From Branchiostoma floridae (lineage: Eukaryota > Chordata > Leptocardii > Amphioxiformes > Branchiostomatidae), in assembly GCF_000003815.2 (NCBI RefSeq), contig NC_049988.1, positions 4,679,492-4,743,491 on the forward strand: 64,000 nucleotides of DNA, written 5' to 3'. Each line of letters starts with the position of its first letter. The first letter of the stretch is position 1. The notes below the pieces were generated by a model. The model searched no databases and had not been told where the DNA came from. It was given only the letters and a program-made list of their open reading frames with translations. The position numbers were made by a program, and so were the translations under genes. Below are positions 11,214 to 23,399 of the stretch, one piece after another.

Positions 11214-11214
<1 letters not shown>

Positions 11215-11284
<70 letters not shown>

Positions 11285-11400
11285 CACACACATACACACA
11301 CACAACCGAGCACATACACATACATATGTACACACACACACACACACACACACATGTACATATGCACACATGCATAGACAAACACACACACGCACACAAA
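11215..11400. repeat. (CA)n microsatellite
   Basis: An uninterrupted CA run of about 66 bp followed by an interrupted CA-rich stretch to about 11400. The Val/Cys-rich open frames read from it are artefacts. Confidence 0.95.
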
Positions 11401-11782
11401 ATTCACTGCATTACCAGGAACATGAAAATTAATCACTAAATCAATCAATCATATCATTAATTAAATCAAATCAACCAATAAAAGAAATCTGACCCACAAA
11501 ATGAAGAAACAATATGTGAGCGAATGATTGATAGACTTATTTTTGCATGTGTTCTTCTTGTTATGAATTAACTTATAGCGTGTTTTATAGTATATTAGAA
11601 CGGCACAATTGATGTTGCCAAGGACGCTGTATAGACGGACGGAAATTGTACGTGACGTTCGTCTTCCGCAAGGCGGCGCTTCTACTTGTGAGATGTCAAA
11701 ACCAAGTTCGCTTTGTGGTAACTGGAATAGACATTATCAACGCGTCAAAAAAGTGATCAATTTCTTCCAATCTAAGGTTAAG

Positions 11783-11840
11783 TAAGGAAGGAAGGAAGGG
11801 AGGAACGAAGGAAGGAAGGAAGAAAGGAAGGATAGAAGGA
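11783..11840. repeat. (AAGG)n microsatellite
   Basis: Imperfect GGAA tetranucleotide run. Confidence 0.85.
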
Positions 11841-11995
11841 ATGAATGTACAATCCTGGAAACTACAGGGCTATCGCTTAAAACCACCACAAACACTTCAA
11901 CTAATGGCATTTACGGTATCTAAATTTAAATTTATTTTTATTGTTACAGTATATAAATTTATAATAATTTCATAAGCCGTTAATCTCAGTTCAGT

Positions 11996-12795
11996 TTCAG
12001 TTCAGTTTATTTATTTATCCAGGAAAATACATCGCCTTCTGGCGTTTTTCAATACCTCCTGGTGGGCCGGGAGACCCCAACATAAATTAACACAAAATCA
12101 CAACAACTGAGTCAAACTTGAAATCAAAGGTCAAACTTACATAACTAAACGTCAGGTGTCAACTGTTTACAATACAAATAACTCAGGATAACTTAATATA
12201 ATAATGGTAATAATAATAACAATAATAACACATTCAGGCAGTGGATCAACTTAAAATCAAGGTAACGAAAAGTGGAATTTGCATATCAATGTGTCGCTGG
12301 TCGGGCAGTGTTTGTTTCAAAGTTGATTTGCAAATGAAAAATAACAGTCAGAAGAGAACATAAATGTCAGTCTTAGCATCAAAACATAATACAGAAATCA
12401 AACAAAAGAATCCACTGTGATATGACAGGAACTAAAGTTAAAATATATACAATTAGGATCGTTTAGTCCTGGTCATACAATCGTTTAAACTGTGACAGTG
12501 TCCTCGCAGATCTTAATTGGGACGACAGGGAATTCCAGAGCACCGCCCCTGAGTATGAAAAAGCTTTCTTTCTATATTCAGATTTAGCTTTAGGCAGCAG
12601 GAGTCCACCTTGTGATCTAAGACAGGTATTATGTGTGTGTATTTCTGAGAGTTGGGAGAACAATGTAGTAAGATGGGGAGGGGTCATGCCGTTGAGTGCC
12701 TTGAAAACGAGCGTTGCCTTACTTCTTTTATGTACATCAACTATTTGGACCCATCCAAGACTACGTAAGACGTTTGATGTTGTCTATGTTGATAT
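11996..12795 (-). mobile_element. Truncated non-LTR retrotransposon (LINE), 3' end
   Basis: On the minus strand 12795-12463 encodes the extreme C terminus of a LINE reverse transcriptase: a VLRSLGWVQIVDVHKRSKA stretch, then VFKALNGMTPP, then SGAVLWNSLSSQLR and FKRLYDQD, the typical LNG...P / LWNSLP / FK pattern of Jockey/CR1/L2-like elements. The remaining 460 bp would be its 3' UTR, ending in a CTGAACTGAA-type tail next to 11996. A stop codon precedes the open part, so this is a 5'-truncated dead copy. Confidence 0.8.
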
Positions 12796-13284
12796 TAACT
12801 GCTGTGCCCCAACAGTTAAGACTTTACCACGGTTATGGTTATACATAGATACTTTGTATTCACAATCACACCCAAAACACACACAATCGTGAAATTCCTG
12901 TGCACACTATTCACAGACCACAGTTATGTTAAGTGGGTTGGTTTTAGCTATATAATGACATTCCGTACTTTCTCTCACGAACTGAAGCGGCCCAAACGTC
13001 GGACGACACAATGGGCAACAATGACGTCATGAGTCACCTGGCCACGCCCTATTACTCACGATCACCTGTTCGTCATGACTTGACTAAAGGTGCACAAACT
13101 CACCGCACTTGCGTCAAGCTTGCGTCACTGCGGGGTTCGTTCACTGCGTCACTGTTGTGTTATTTTCTCTGATATTTGCATAGTTTATATATTGCGTAAT
13201 ACGTGAATGTATGACTTAGAAGACGACAAAATAGAAGTAAGAAGAAAAAATAAGAAAACTCGTTCTTTATCTCTGAAATTCTAC

Positions 13285-14250
13285 AAGCTTGTACGTTGTA
13301 GCCTCCGTAAGTCCGTAGTAGCGTACCCGCTTTGAAGTCTGTTGTAGAGGCTAACCTCTATGCCTTTATTACGCCGTAGTTGCTATAGGACAAGCCTCCG
13401 TAAGACTATAGGTATACCCGCCGTGAAGTCTGTTGTAGAGGCTAACTTCTCCACGCCTTGAACACGTTGTGATCGCTGTTAGTCAGTAGGAGCCCGCTGT
13501 GAAGTCTGTTGTAGAGACTAACTTCTCCACGCTTGTACGTTGTAGCCTCCGCGCGTCGGTAGTACGCCCGCCGTGAAGTCTGTTGTAGAGGCTAATAACT
13601 TCTCCACGCCGTGAACACGTTGTAGTCGCTGTTAGTCAGTAGAATCCCGCCGTGAAGTCTGTTGTAGAGACTAACTTCTCCACGCTTGTACGTTGTAGCC
13701 TCCGCGCGTCGGTAGTACGCCCGCCGTGAAGTCTGTTGTAGAGGCTAATAACTTCTCCACGCCGTGAACACGTTGTAGTCGCTGTTAGTCAGTAGAATCC
13801 CGCCGTGAAGTCTGTTGTAGAGACTAACTTCTCCACGCTTGTACGTTGTAGCCTCCGCGCGTCGGTAGTACGCCCGCCGTGAAGTCTGTTGTAGAGGCTA
13901 ATAACTTCTCCACGCCGTGAACACGTTGTAGTCGCTGTTAGTCAGTAGGAGCCCGCTGTGAAGTCTGTTGTAGAGGCTAACTTCTCTACACTTGTATGCT
14001 CTGGCCTCTGTAAGACGGTAGGCACCCGCCGGGAAGTCTGTTACAGAGGCTAACTTCTACACGCCTTGAACACGTTGTAGTCGCTCTAAGTCGGAATTAC
14101 GCCCGTCGTGAAGTCTATTGTAGAGACTAACTTCTCCACACTTGTATACTGTGCACGTGGCCTCCGTAAGACGGAAGGCACCCACCGTGGAGTCTGTTGT
14201 AGAGGCTAACTTTTCCACGCCTTGAACACGTTGTGGTCGCTACGGGACAA
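13285..14250. repeat. Minisatellite, ~76-bp monomer in 153-bp dimers
   Basis: The motif GAAGTCTGTTGTAGAG recurs about a dozen times. From 13575 to 13960 the spacings alternate 79 and 74 bp, and two successive 153-bp dimers there are almost identical; outside this core the monomers are more diverged. Each monomer carries a GTAGAG...CTTCTCCACGC segment. No open frame is kept across it. Confidence 0.9.
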
Positions 14251-14910
14251 GCCCCAATAAGCCGGTTCCTTTTGTGTCCATTCGGGTGCATGTTTGTGTA
14301 AAGAACCCACTTTCAGGAGGAGTATTGCGTCACCCATGACACCGAGGTTCGCTACAGACGTCATTCGCGTTTCAGGCACTACAAATGAGAGTACGTATAA
14401 ACCCCCCCTTGGTAAACGTACCGTATAGGCGTTTGTTTTAACGTTAGAACGATGACAAACAAAAATTTATGACGTCTATCAGAAACCGAGAGACGTCGGT
14501 TTTCTTGCTTGGCACTCTCAGTTTATCGAGTAAAACCCCAAGACTTAAATTTTTCCTTTCAATCAATTCAATATTTCTCTTGAATTTTAGGCTCTTTTTT
14601 TTCTCTCCATTTCATATTTCATGATAGCTTTAGCTGCATGAGATACTGTCGTTTCATTTCTTTCTAACTGACAACGTTTATTTCTTATTCTTTCACTAAA
14701 TGTTCTCCAAATTATTGCATTCCCCTCTTTGATATAAAGTAACGAACAGTTTTATTGAATGCGCATATAACGGACTCGTGCGTCGTAGCACAGCAAACTT
14801 TACACGTTTTTTTCTCGCTAAGTTTTTTTTTTGTCTTCTTCCTGACGCTTTTAAAAGACGCTCTGTACGTAATGCATTGTTTCGGTCTTCTTGTTGCCAC
14901 TCGGCTAATA

Positions 14911-15088
14911 CAGTAGAAGCCGCTTAATTGCACGGCCTAGCTATTTGCTAGTGAATTTCGTGCAATTATCCGACTGGTGCAATAATGCGAAGTTATCTAG
15001 CTGGACCGCACCGGTTTGGGAATTTGGGATTCCGTGCAGTTAACAGAAGTGTGCGTTAATCCGTTGTGCAATTAACTGGCTTCTACTG
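14911..15088. mobile_element. pogo/Tigger-like MITE, 178 bp
   Basis: Ends CAGTAGAAGCCGCTTAATTG and CAATTAACTGGCTTCTACTG with TA on both sides (14909-14910 and 15089-15090). Ends starting CAGT with a TA target fit the pogo branch of Tc1/mariner. Repeated GTGCAATTA-like blocks fill the interior. Confidence 0.7.
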
Positions 15089-15107
15089 TACTAGCAATAG
15101 TACAACT

Positions 15108-15207
15108 NNNNNNNNNNNNNNNNNNNNNNNNNNNNNNNNNNNNNNNNNNNNNNNNNNNNNNNNNNNNNNNNNNNNNNNNNNNNNNNNNNNNNNNNNNNNN
15201 NNNNNNN
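15108..15207. other. Assembly gap, 100 N
   Basis: Exactly 100 Ns, a size often used for a gap of unknown length. It lies 96 bp upstream of the first coding exon of the C13-like gene and may hide its promoter or a 5' UTR exon. Confidence 0.98.
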
Positions 15208-15303
15208 ACCGACGGGAGGGGAGGCACTGACTCTAACAGACGACACGAGGAAGACCACGACATTTCCTTAGAGTTTTTATTCCAGGAGGACACACAAGGA
15301 AGG

Positions 15304-15757
15304 ATGGATGTTGTACGGTACATTCAGCTCGGGTTGTTATTCTGCGCAGGGACGGTACATCTACCGACCGTAACGAGTCTGATTGACCCTCGGTTGGACT
15401 GGCGCACCCCGTCCGAGCAGGACTTGCGGCAGGTCCGGTGGGCCATGGCGGCCTACCACTACATGCACAACTTAGTGTGCGAGGCCGTGTTCTTCACAAC
15501 AGAGCGGGAGTGCCGGACGCTAGTCTCGATTCCTCGCTCCTCGGTTCACCTGTACATGACCGAACCTTCGGAGAGAGGCAGCGGCGGCTACCTGGCGGTG
15601 TTGCCGGATGGAGGGTTAGCCCGCGCCGGTCGCCACAACGCCGTGATCGCCCTGGACCCTTACCCTAAAGCCAGCTTCGGCCACCTTGTTCTCGTCTTCT
15701 TCTTAGACACAAACGTCGCTGCCACCAAGTGCGCCAGTCAGAGTGGAGTTTATCTCG
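15304..15757 (+). CDS. C13-like gene exon 1 (signal peptide and N-terminal region)
   Basis: ATG at 15304 follows a plausible 5' UTR. Encodes residues 1-151 and the first base of codon 152, then donor GTAAGT at 15758. Codon use is GC-rich compared with its surroundings, as in the other exons of the gene. It contains a [18 protein letters not shown] stretch with alternating hydrophobics. The open frame runs on into the intron to 15918 but that part is not coding. Confidence 0.8.
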
Positions 15758-17209
15758 GTAAGTACAGATTTTACTGTGTTCTTCTCGATAGCAATACTGT
15801 ACTAAAAACACGGCGTGCCGTCAGCGCTTCTTTCACACAGTCCATAGGTCATGTTTGCAATCTTCGCCCAACGGAGTACCGCAGGAATTCGGTCCTTGAC
15901 AATTCTGAAGGCCGCTGAAATCGAGTAGAGACTATCAATTAACCAAACAACTGTTGCACTTGCCGTTACATGTATAATTTTTCTTTTCACATATTAAAGG
16001 TGAGTCATTGAAGAACGTAAAGACAGTACGAATGCGTGTGTCTTAAACCCTGCTTAAACCAAAGGCGGTTATACTGTGACTTTAATCGTGTAGTGTTTTA
16101 CGTCGCGAGTGTCGGAGAAGAAAAATCTGGCGCACTTGTATCCTTTTAAAGAGATGACACGCGAAACCCTGTACGTTGAGCCTTGTTTATACAAACCTCA
16201 CGTCGATAAGCTGTTGTTTTGATTACTTTGCTACTTCAGTGGGTTATCGCGTTGTCAAAGGTTCCCCTCCGACCAGGGGGTTCTGACACGCATCTATATT
16301 TGTCCCCTATATGAACATATCACCCCCCCCTCCCCACCCCCTTCGTATCATCACATACACAAAACGAACCTCTAAAAATTTTGCTACTCTGATATAGGAG
16401 TGCTTGTGTGTACAGCGCACGAACCCAGCGGGATTTGAAGGCAATGTTTTTGTTGTTCTTCGGCGTTGATTTCTTTTCATGGCCGACATAACCCGTATGC
16501 AAGGCGTCCACTCGCGGCAAGGCACTCGCAAAGGGAACCCACCCGGCAGTTCGACTGGTGTAGTTATGCTTGACTTGGAGGAACTCCTTTTTGCGTCGAG
16601 ATAAGGGCCGCTATCGGATGTCCGCTTCTCTCACATGTGCCGAACTCTCTAGCCTAGCGCTCGCACAATTTCTTCTGCGAGCCGGAAGTTTACGCGAGCT
16701 AGAAGTTTGTGATGACGGTTAGTGTGCTTATTAAAGACAACGCCCGGCAAATAACTCAATAAACCCACGCCTAGACTTAAACAAAGTTACATACAAATCC
16801 AACTTGTAATCCTAACTGGTTCTTTACGTATAAGCAAATTAGAGAGAGCCCTATACTAAAATGTAGCGGGTCCTACCACGCATTCCTCTAGGACATTGTC
16901 AGCATATCGAATGCAGCCACGAGCATGACACAAGCAACACTACCCGAAAGAATGTGAACCGGCGAACTTGGTAACACCCAAGCCCGACCTCGGAAGGGGT
17001 TTGTGTTTTGTGTGGTCATGGTATCAAAGTCGATGGCGTTTGGGGGGACATGCTACCCTATGGCTAACTTTTAACCTCAGCGTTTTGAATTCAAGTTTTC
17101 TGTTACAAATAGCATTCCCTTGCTATGCTGCGTCCTTCAAAGTGGAGTTATAGTTTTGGGTGCCCCGCTCTCTTTTCTCTTTTTCTTTCTCTTCCTCTCT
17201 CTCTCTATG

Positions 17210-17251
<42 letters not shown>

Positions 17252-17337
17252 CCTCTCTCTCTCCCCTCTCTCTCGTCCTCTCTCTCTTTCCCTCTCTCTC
17301 TCACTCTCTCACTCTCTCTCTCTCTCTCTTATCTTAA

Positions 17338-17393
<56 letters not shown>

Positions 17394-20300
17394 ACTGTGT
17401 GTGTCTTAGTTTATGTGTGTATGTTTCCGGATATTTGTGGACAGCACGACGTAAGAAGAACCTATGGTGGATATTACGATTATATTATGGTATGAGTCTT
17501 GGGAAGACAAAGGTCAAGGTCGACTTTAAACTCCCTAGCGACCGACCTTAAAACTGCTGCAGAACTTCCGGTTTTTCAGATTCAGATTTTGGAATCAGCA
17601 TAACTAATCCCTGCTTGGCATGTGATATTGAAAATTATTCAACGAAATGTGATAACGGATTATATTCCATAAAATACTCAGTAAAATTGGTTACAGTTCA
17701 CAATATGCATGATTGGTATGCATTTTGTAGAACGTTTAACACTGGTTAGAATATAACAATGACGGAGAGACAACTTGAGTGCGAAATATAACTTATATCG
17801 GCAGCAATAGCGCACGTAGAATTTACAAGAAAGACTAATGAGTAACTCCGTGATACTTTTTTGTATCTTTCGCCCAGGGTTGATAGTCGTTTAAATCCAA
17901 AACACGAAATATACGAGGGGCGTTCAAGAAGTAATCCACCTGACCCACTTCCAGTTGTCGGATCTAGATGAAATTTTGCATATGTAATGATTCATATCTC
18001 TATGGGTTATGTTGCAAAAAACAGCTCTGAACTAATTTTGGTTTTTGATTTAAAGGTGTTTGAACTGAGTCAGGTGTGAAATGGACCAGGTGTGAAATGG
18101 AGCCAGTTGAGTGTCGCGCAGTGATCCGGTTTTTGTATTTGAAAGGACGCATACCAAATGAGACTTTTGATGAAATAAAAGAAACTTATGGTGATGATTC
18201 CCCATCATATGACCTTGTAAAACGCTGGCATTGTGAATTCAAACATGGCCGGAAGTCTGTGGAAACAGCTCCCAGACCTGGTCGTCCCTCTTCTGCCATT
18301 GATGAGGCATCTGTTGCAGGACCAACCTGGGGCGTCCTACAAAAACGGTGTACAGAGCTGCATCAAACGATGGTAGAAATGCATAACTCTGGGTGATTCC
18401 TATGAAGAGAAAGACTAATAACTGCACCAAGTTTCATTAATCTCCTCCTTTGGGAAATGGGTCAGGTGGATTACTTCTTGAACGCCCCTCGTACAGGAAA
18501 CCTGAAATGAAAACCGAAAATGTTTTAACATCTAAGCGTTCCATGCAAACTTCAAGCTTCCTACCTCAAAGAAACAAAGTGACTATGAATTCATGAAAAA
18601 AATCCTCTGATATTTTGGAAATTCCCGCTCCTGATATTTTGGAAATTTCCGCTCCTTTTGCTTTATGTCGGTCTTAAAGGTCTAGCGCTGTACAATATAC
18701 ATTATCAACACAGCCTAAATGTTATTTATGGCTTTTATGTGCTTTTTTCTTGTCCGCGAAAACCACTTGAAGGTATATCAAGGTGTTTCTGAACCTCCTT
18801 CTACCGTCGCGGCGTTAAAAGGCGGTACTATCTATGGGTATAGACGAAAGCAAATATCACCAGCTCTTGAAACTAGCGAGCATTTGCCAATATGTTATCT
18901 TTGTGCTTTAATGTTGCTGGCATAAGTGCAAAGGATTTTTTCCTCGGGCGAAATGGAATGCGCCACCTGTGACCACTTTGATATACACAGACCAAGACAG
19001 AATTGCTGTTTTACACCGCAAGTGAATACTCGTAATGGTTAAGGTTCTAAACCTGGTCACAAAGTTTAACTTATCAATTAAATCTCACTGTTAGATTTGT
19101 AGCAAAATAAGAACTAAACCAATGAAACAAAGATATAGATGCAAGCCACAAAACTACTGCGTCGAGAAACCAATATTCTTTTCCATATTTATCCGTCTCG
19201 CAAAAAATGTCCAAGAAGAGGTCGAATGTAAAATTATGATATATTATTCGCTGTTTTGTTGTAAATTGTTTATTATGAAAGACATTTGTAAAGAAACCAA
19301 AGAGAGATGAAAAAAAAAAAACGTTACGATTTAGCGTTTCAACATCTGCTTGATAAAAAAAGGGCAGGAGCTTTCGTTTCTCAATGCAACGCAATACTGT
19401 AGCTACCAGGTGTATCTGTTTTTCGCTCTTTCGTCTATTCAGGACACCATACTCAAAGGCTAGAGCGGATCAACATGGACATATGCTTTCTAACAAGAAT
19501 CCTAGTGAACATTCGCTTTCGGTCAATGGATTTTATTGACCCGTCAGTTCAAAGGGTCCCACACTCCATTTTGTGAAGGCCGAAAGGTTTCACGTCCTCG
19601 GTTGCGGCAGCTGTCTGTTTTTTTCCCGCCCTTTCTTCTATGTAACCACTTTTGCTCAATATTCACTGTATATGTGTTTTCGTTTCCAACGTAGAAAATC
19701 TAAAACATTCCTTTCGTCTACCAAGTTCTTCAAAGAAGAGCAATGTATCCTATACAACTGTAAATGTTTTTTTTAATCTAGTATCTAACCTACCTAGATT
19801 TTTCAAACAGAGCAGATATCTCATCAGCTAGGANNNNNNNNNNNNNNNNNNNNNNNNNNNNNNNNNNNNNNNNNNNNNNNNNNNNNNNNNNNNNNNNNNN
19901 NNNNNNNNNNNNNNNNNNNNNNNNNNNNNNNNNNNNNNNNNNNNNNNNNNNNNNNNNNNNNNNNNNNNNNNNNNNNNNNNNNNNNNNNNNNNNNNNNNNN
20001 NNNNNNNNNNNNNNNNNNNNNNNNNNNNNNNNNNNNNNNNNNNNNNNNNNNNNNNNNNNNNNNNNNNNNNNNNNNNNNNNNNNNNNNNNNNNNNNNNNNN
20101 NNNNNNNNNNNNNNNNNNNNNNNNNNNNNNNNNNNNNNNNNNNNNNNNNNNNNNNNNNNNNNNNNNNNNNNNNNNNNNNNNNNNNNNNNNNNNNNNNNNN
20201 NNNNNNNNNNNNNNNNNNNNNNNNNNNNNNNNNNNNNNNNNNNNNNNNNNNNNNNNNNNNNNNNNNNNNNNNNNNNNNNNNNNNNNNNNNNNNNNNNNNN

Positions 20301-22412
20301 NNNNNNNNNNNNNNNNNNNNNNNNNNNNNNNNNNNNNNNNNNNNNNNNNNNNNNNNNNNNNNNNNNNNNNNNNNNNNNNNNNNNNNNNNNNNNNNNNNNN
20401 NNNNNNNNNNNNNNNNNNNNNNNNNNNNNNNNNNNNNNNNNNNNNNNNNNNNNNNNNNNNNNNNNNNNNNNNNNNNNNNNNNNNNNNNNNNNNNNNNNNN
20501 NNNNNNNNNNNNNNNNNNNNNNNNNNNNNNNNNNNNNNNNNNNNNNNNNNNNNNNNNNNNNNNNNNNNNNNNNNNNNNNNNNNNNNNNNNNNNNNNNNNN
20601 NNNNNNNNNNNNNNNNNNNNNNNNNNNNNNNNNNNNNNNNNNNNNNNNNNNNNNNNNNNNNNNNNNNNNNNNNNNNNNNNNNNNNNNNNNNNNNNNNNNN
20701 NNNNNNNNNNNNNNNNNNNNNNNNNNNNNNNNNNNNNNNNNNNNNNNNNNNNNNNNNNNNNNNNNNNNNNNNNNNNNNNNNNNNNNNNNNNNNNNNNNNN
20801 NNNNNNNNNNNNNNNNNNNNCCCCGAAAGCCTGCTATGGAGGCTAGGTATCTGTGGGACGCATAAACGTTACGTAACTGTTGAAAAGCCGTCATTTTTAC
20901 AAGACTCTTTTATCTATTGAGTAATTGTTGTATAACACTAAGGACAAAACGGTCCACAATATGTTGCCGTGGAAGTCTCTACAGCAGGCGTTACTACGGA
21001 AAGTGTTTTGATATTGATTTTTGTTGATATTGTTTTTGTTGATACTTGTTGTTTTTACGTGTGTGTGTGTGCATGTCTGTGTGTATGTGTGTCTGTGTGT
21101 GTCTGTGTATGTGTCGCTGTTTGTGTGTGTGATCTGATTTGTACGTGTTTTGTGGCTTTCATTTTCAACTATAGCCGTACAACGGAGTACAACTACTGTC
21201 AACCTTGTCAGTGATTTAGTCTGTCACAGCCTGCTTGAAAGATCTACTACGAAATCGTTCAACGGCCTAAGATAAATGAGATTGTGGCGTTTAATAGAAG
21301 TGGGAATTTAAAAATCACCAGCTTAGAAAGGAAGTTTGCCGTGGAAGGAGTTTTGCCCCGCCTCGAAACTCCTTTCACGGCAAACTACTAGTACGTTTCT
21401 AGACAAACCCCCTTCCATGGAAAACTCCCTTTCCCGGCATTAAAGAAACTTAGCTAACTTTGAAACCAGCCAAGCAGCTCCCCCCCACCCCCACCCCCAC
21501 CCCCACCCTCCAATAAAATAAAACAAAATAAGATAAAAGTCTTCGGAAGAGGCTACCATAGTCCTTAGTCCTGCCACGAAGGCTTATCACCTTGTAGGCA
21601 CTGTTTTGTGTGAATGGGAATCGATCCAGTGGATGGGATTCGATCCAGTGGACACTGTACCCGGACGGTCGATCCCGCTACCATCTGTCACCGAGTCTTC
21701 ATCAACCAGCTGCCAGCGACTATTTGGGGTCAAAGAGGTCTGCTGATAAATATACACATTGTGCTGCCGTCCCTCGGGCGCTTCTCAAAGAGAAAACAAA
21801 TCTTCAAAGTTTCTGACACGTTTTTATCAGCTAGCGGAGTTGTACAAACAAACAATGGACAATGTAGCTGTTGTTGCTGGTGTAGAAAGTGTGGCGCGGA
21901 ATGATATGTGATGACTCGCCGATGCACCTGCGTAGGGACCTCATTTTAACCCCCTCACACCCATATTCTCTTAAACTTTCAGGCATCAGACCTTAGCACA
22001 CAGAAAGTTAAATATTAGAGCTTGAGTTTCGCGAACAAAACGAATGAGAAGAAATACTTTCAGACTAAAAAGTTGATGAAAAGGTTTAGGCAAACAACAG
22101 GCGTCTATATGTATACAAAACGATACATAATAGGAGACTGTTTCGGGTCCAAACACGGATGTCCTGTTGGCATTTTAATCTTGGGTATCGTGAATTGTGA
22201 TCTCATCTGTGACGACGGTAAAGATGCCACGATATTCTTGACATGTAGAAAAAAATGGATAAGAGATTTTTCCTTTACTGGTAATAAAGGAGATATCAGA
22301 AGCGGATGTTTCTCTGCAGTATCGTATAAGCTGCTAGGGGCTCAAAATCGAATCGTACAAAATATCAATATGACTCATCCAACTGCAGGCCTTCTAGAGT
22401 TATGCTGTTCAC

Positions 22413-22458
<46 letters not shown>

Positions 22459-22502
22459 ACACACACACACATTCACACCCACACATATACACACACGTAT
22501 AC

Positions 22503-22554
<52 letters not shown>

Positions 22555-23252
22555 ATCCGCTTCCTTGTTTCCATGACGACGACATGAATTCTCGCGGAAA
22601 ATATCTCGCGAGAAGGCACGAGAGTTGCTCTGTCAGGATGGACAAAGAGATGTGCACAAAAATCCGTAGCATCTTCTTGAAATTTAGGTAGGAGATAGCC
22701 AGCTTTCCGGTTTCCATGACGACGACTTGAATTCTCGCAGAACACATCTCGCGAGAGAGTACGAGAGCTGTCCGGTGGTGAGCCATCTCTCTTCGCCCAA
22801 ACGGAACTATGTAAGAGCTAAAGGGTCAAGAACAGCGGAATGTCGCTGACAGCGCCGTGTGTGAAATGACGAGGCTGCATGAAAAATGCAGTCCCACTCG
22901 TGTGGACAAATGCTCTGACACTCAAGAGCCGGAAGATATGTGGCCCCTCTTGCCCCGGTGCCGGGCAAAAACAACCACTTTTCTTTACGTTTTCTTACTG
23001 CAAACATACACTGAGAACGTTATGTAACACGCAATCGTAGCACATTTGTCCATTTGAAATAGAACTACGTGTTAATAGGAAGTTATGCTGCAGTGCCCAA
23101 GTCACACACCAAGGGGTCTTAACTTGATCTTCACCTTTGCATTTCTAACGCCTAAGTATTATGATCGTAATCCATCAAAATGCTGTTGAGTTATGCTGAC
23201 TACAGCTACAAATGCCGGAAACACACAGAGACAGACACACGCACACAAACAC

Positions 23253-23310
<58 letters not shown>

Positions 23311-23352
23311 TCAAAACACACTGTCACACACACACACACACACACACGCGCG

Positions 23353-23399
<47 letters not shown>

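Noticed and set aside
11183-11448. Val/Cys-rich small proteins
   Set aside because: Translations of the CA microsatellite.
13285-14250. CRISPR array
   Set aside because: Whole units are repeated with no unique spacers; the genome is eukaryotic. It is a minisatellite.
19824-20894. A 356-codon minus-strand frame
   Set aside because: It consists almost entirely of Ns from the assembly gap.
22022-22576. A 184-codon frame
   Set aside because: It is formed by a dispersed repeat and a CA microsatellite, with poor codon character and no recognisable domain.
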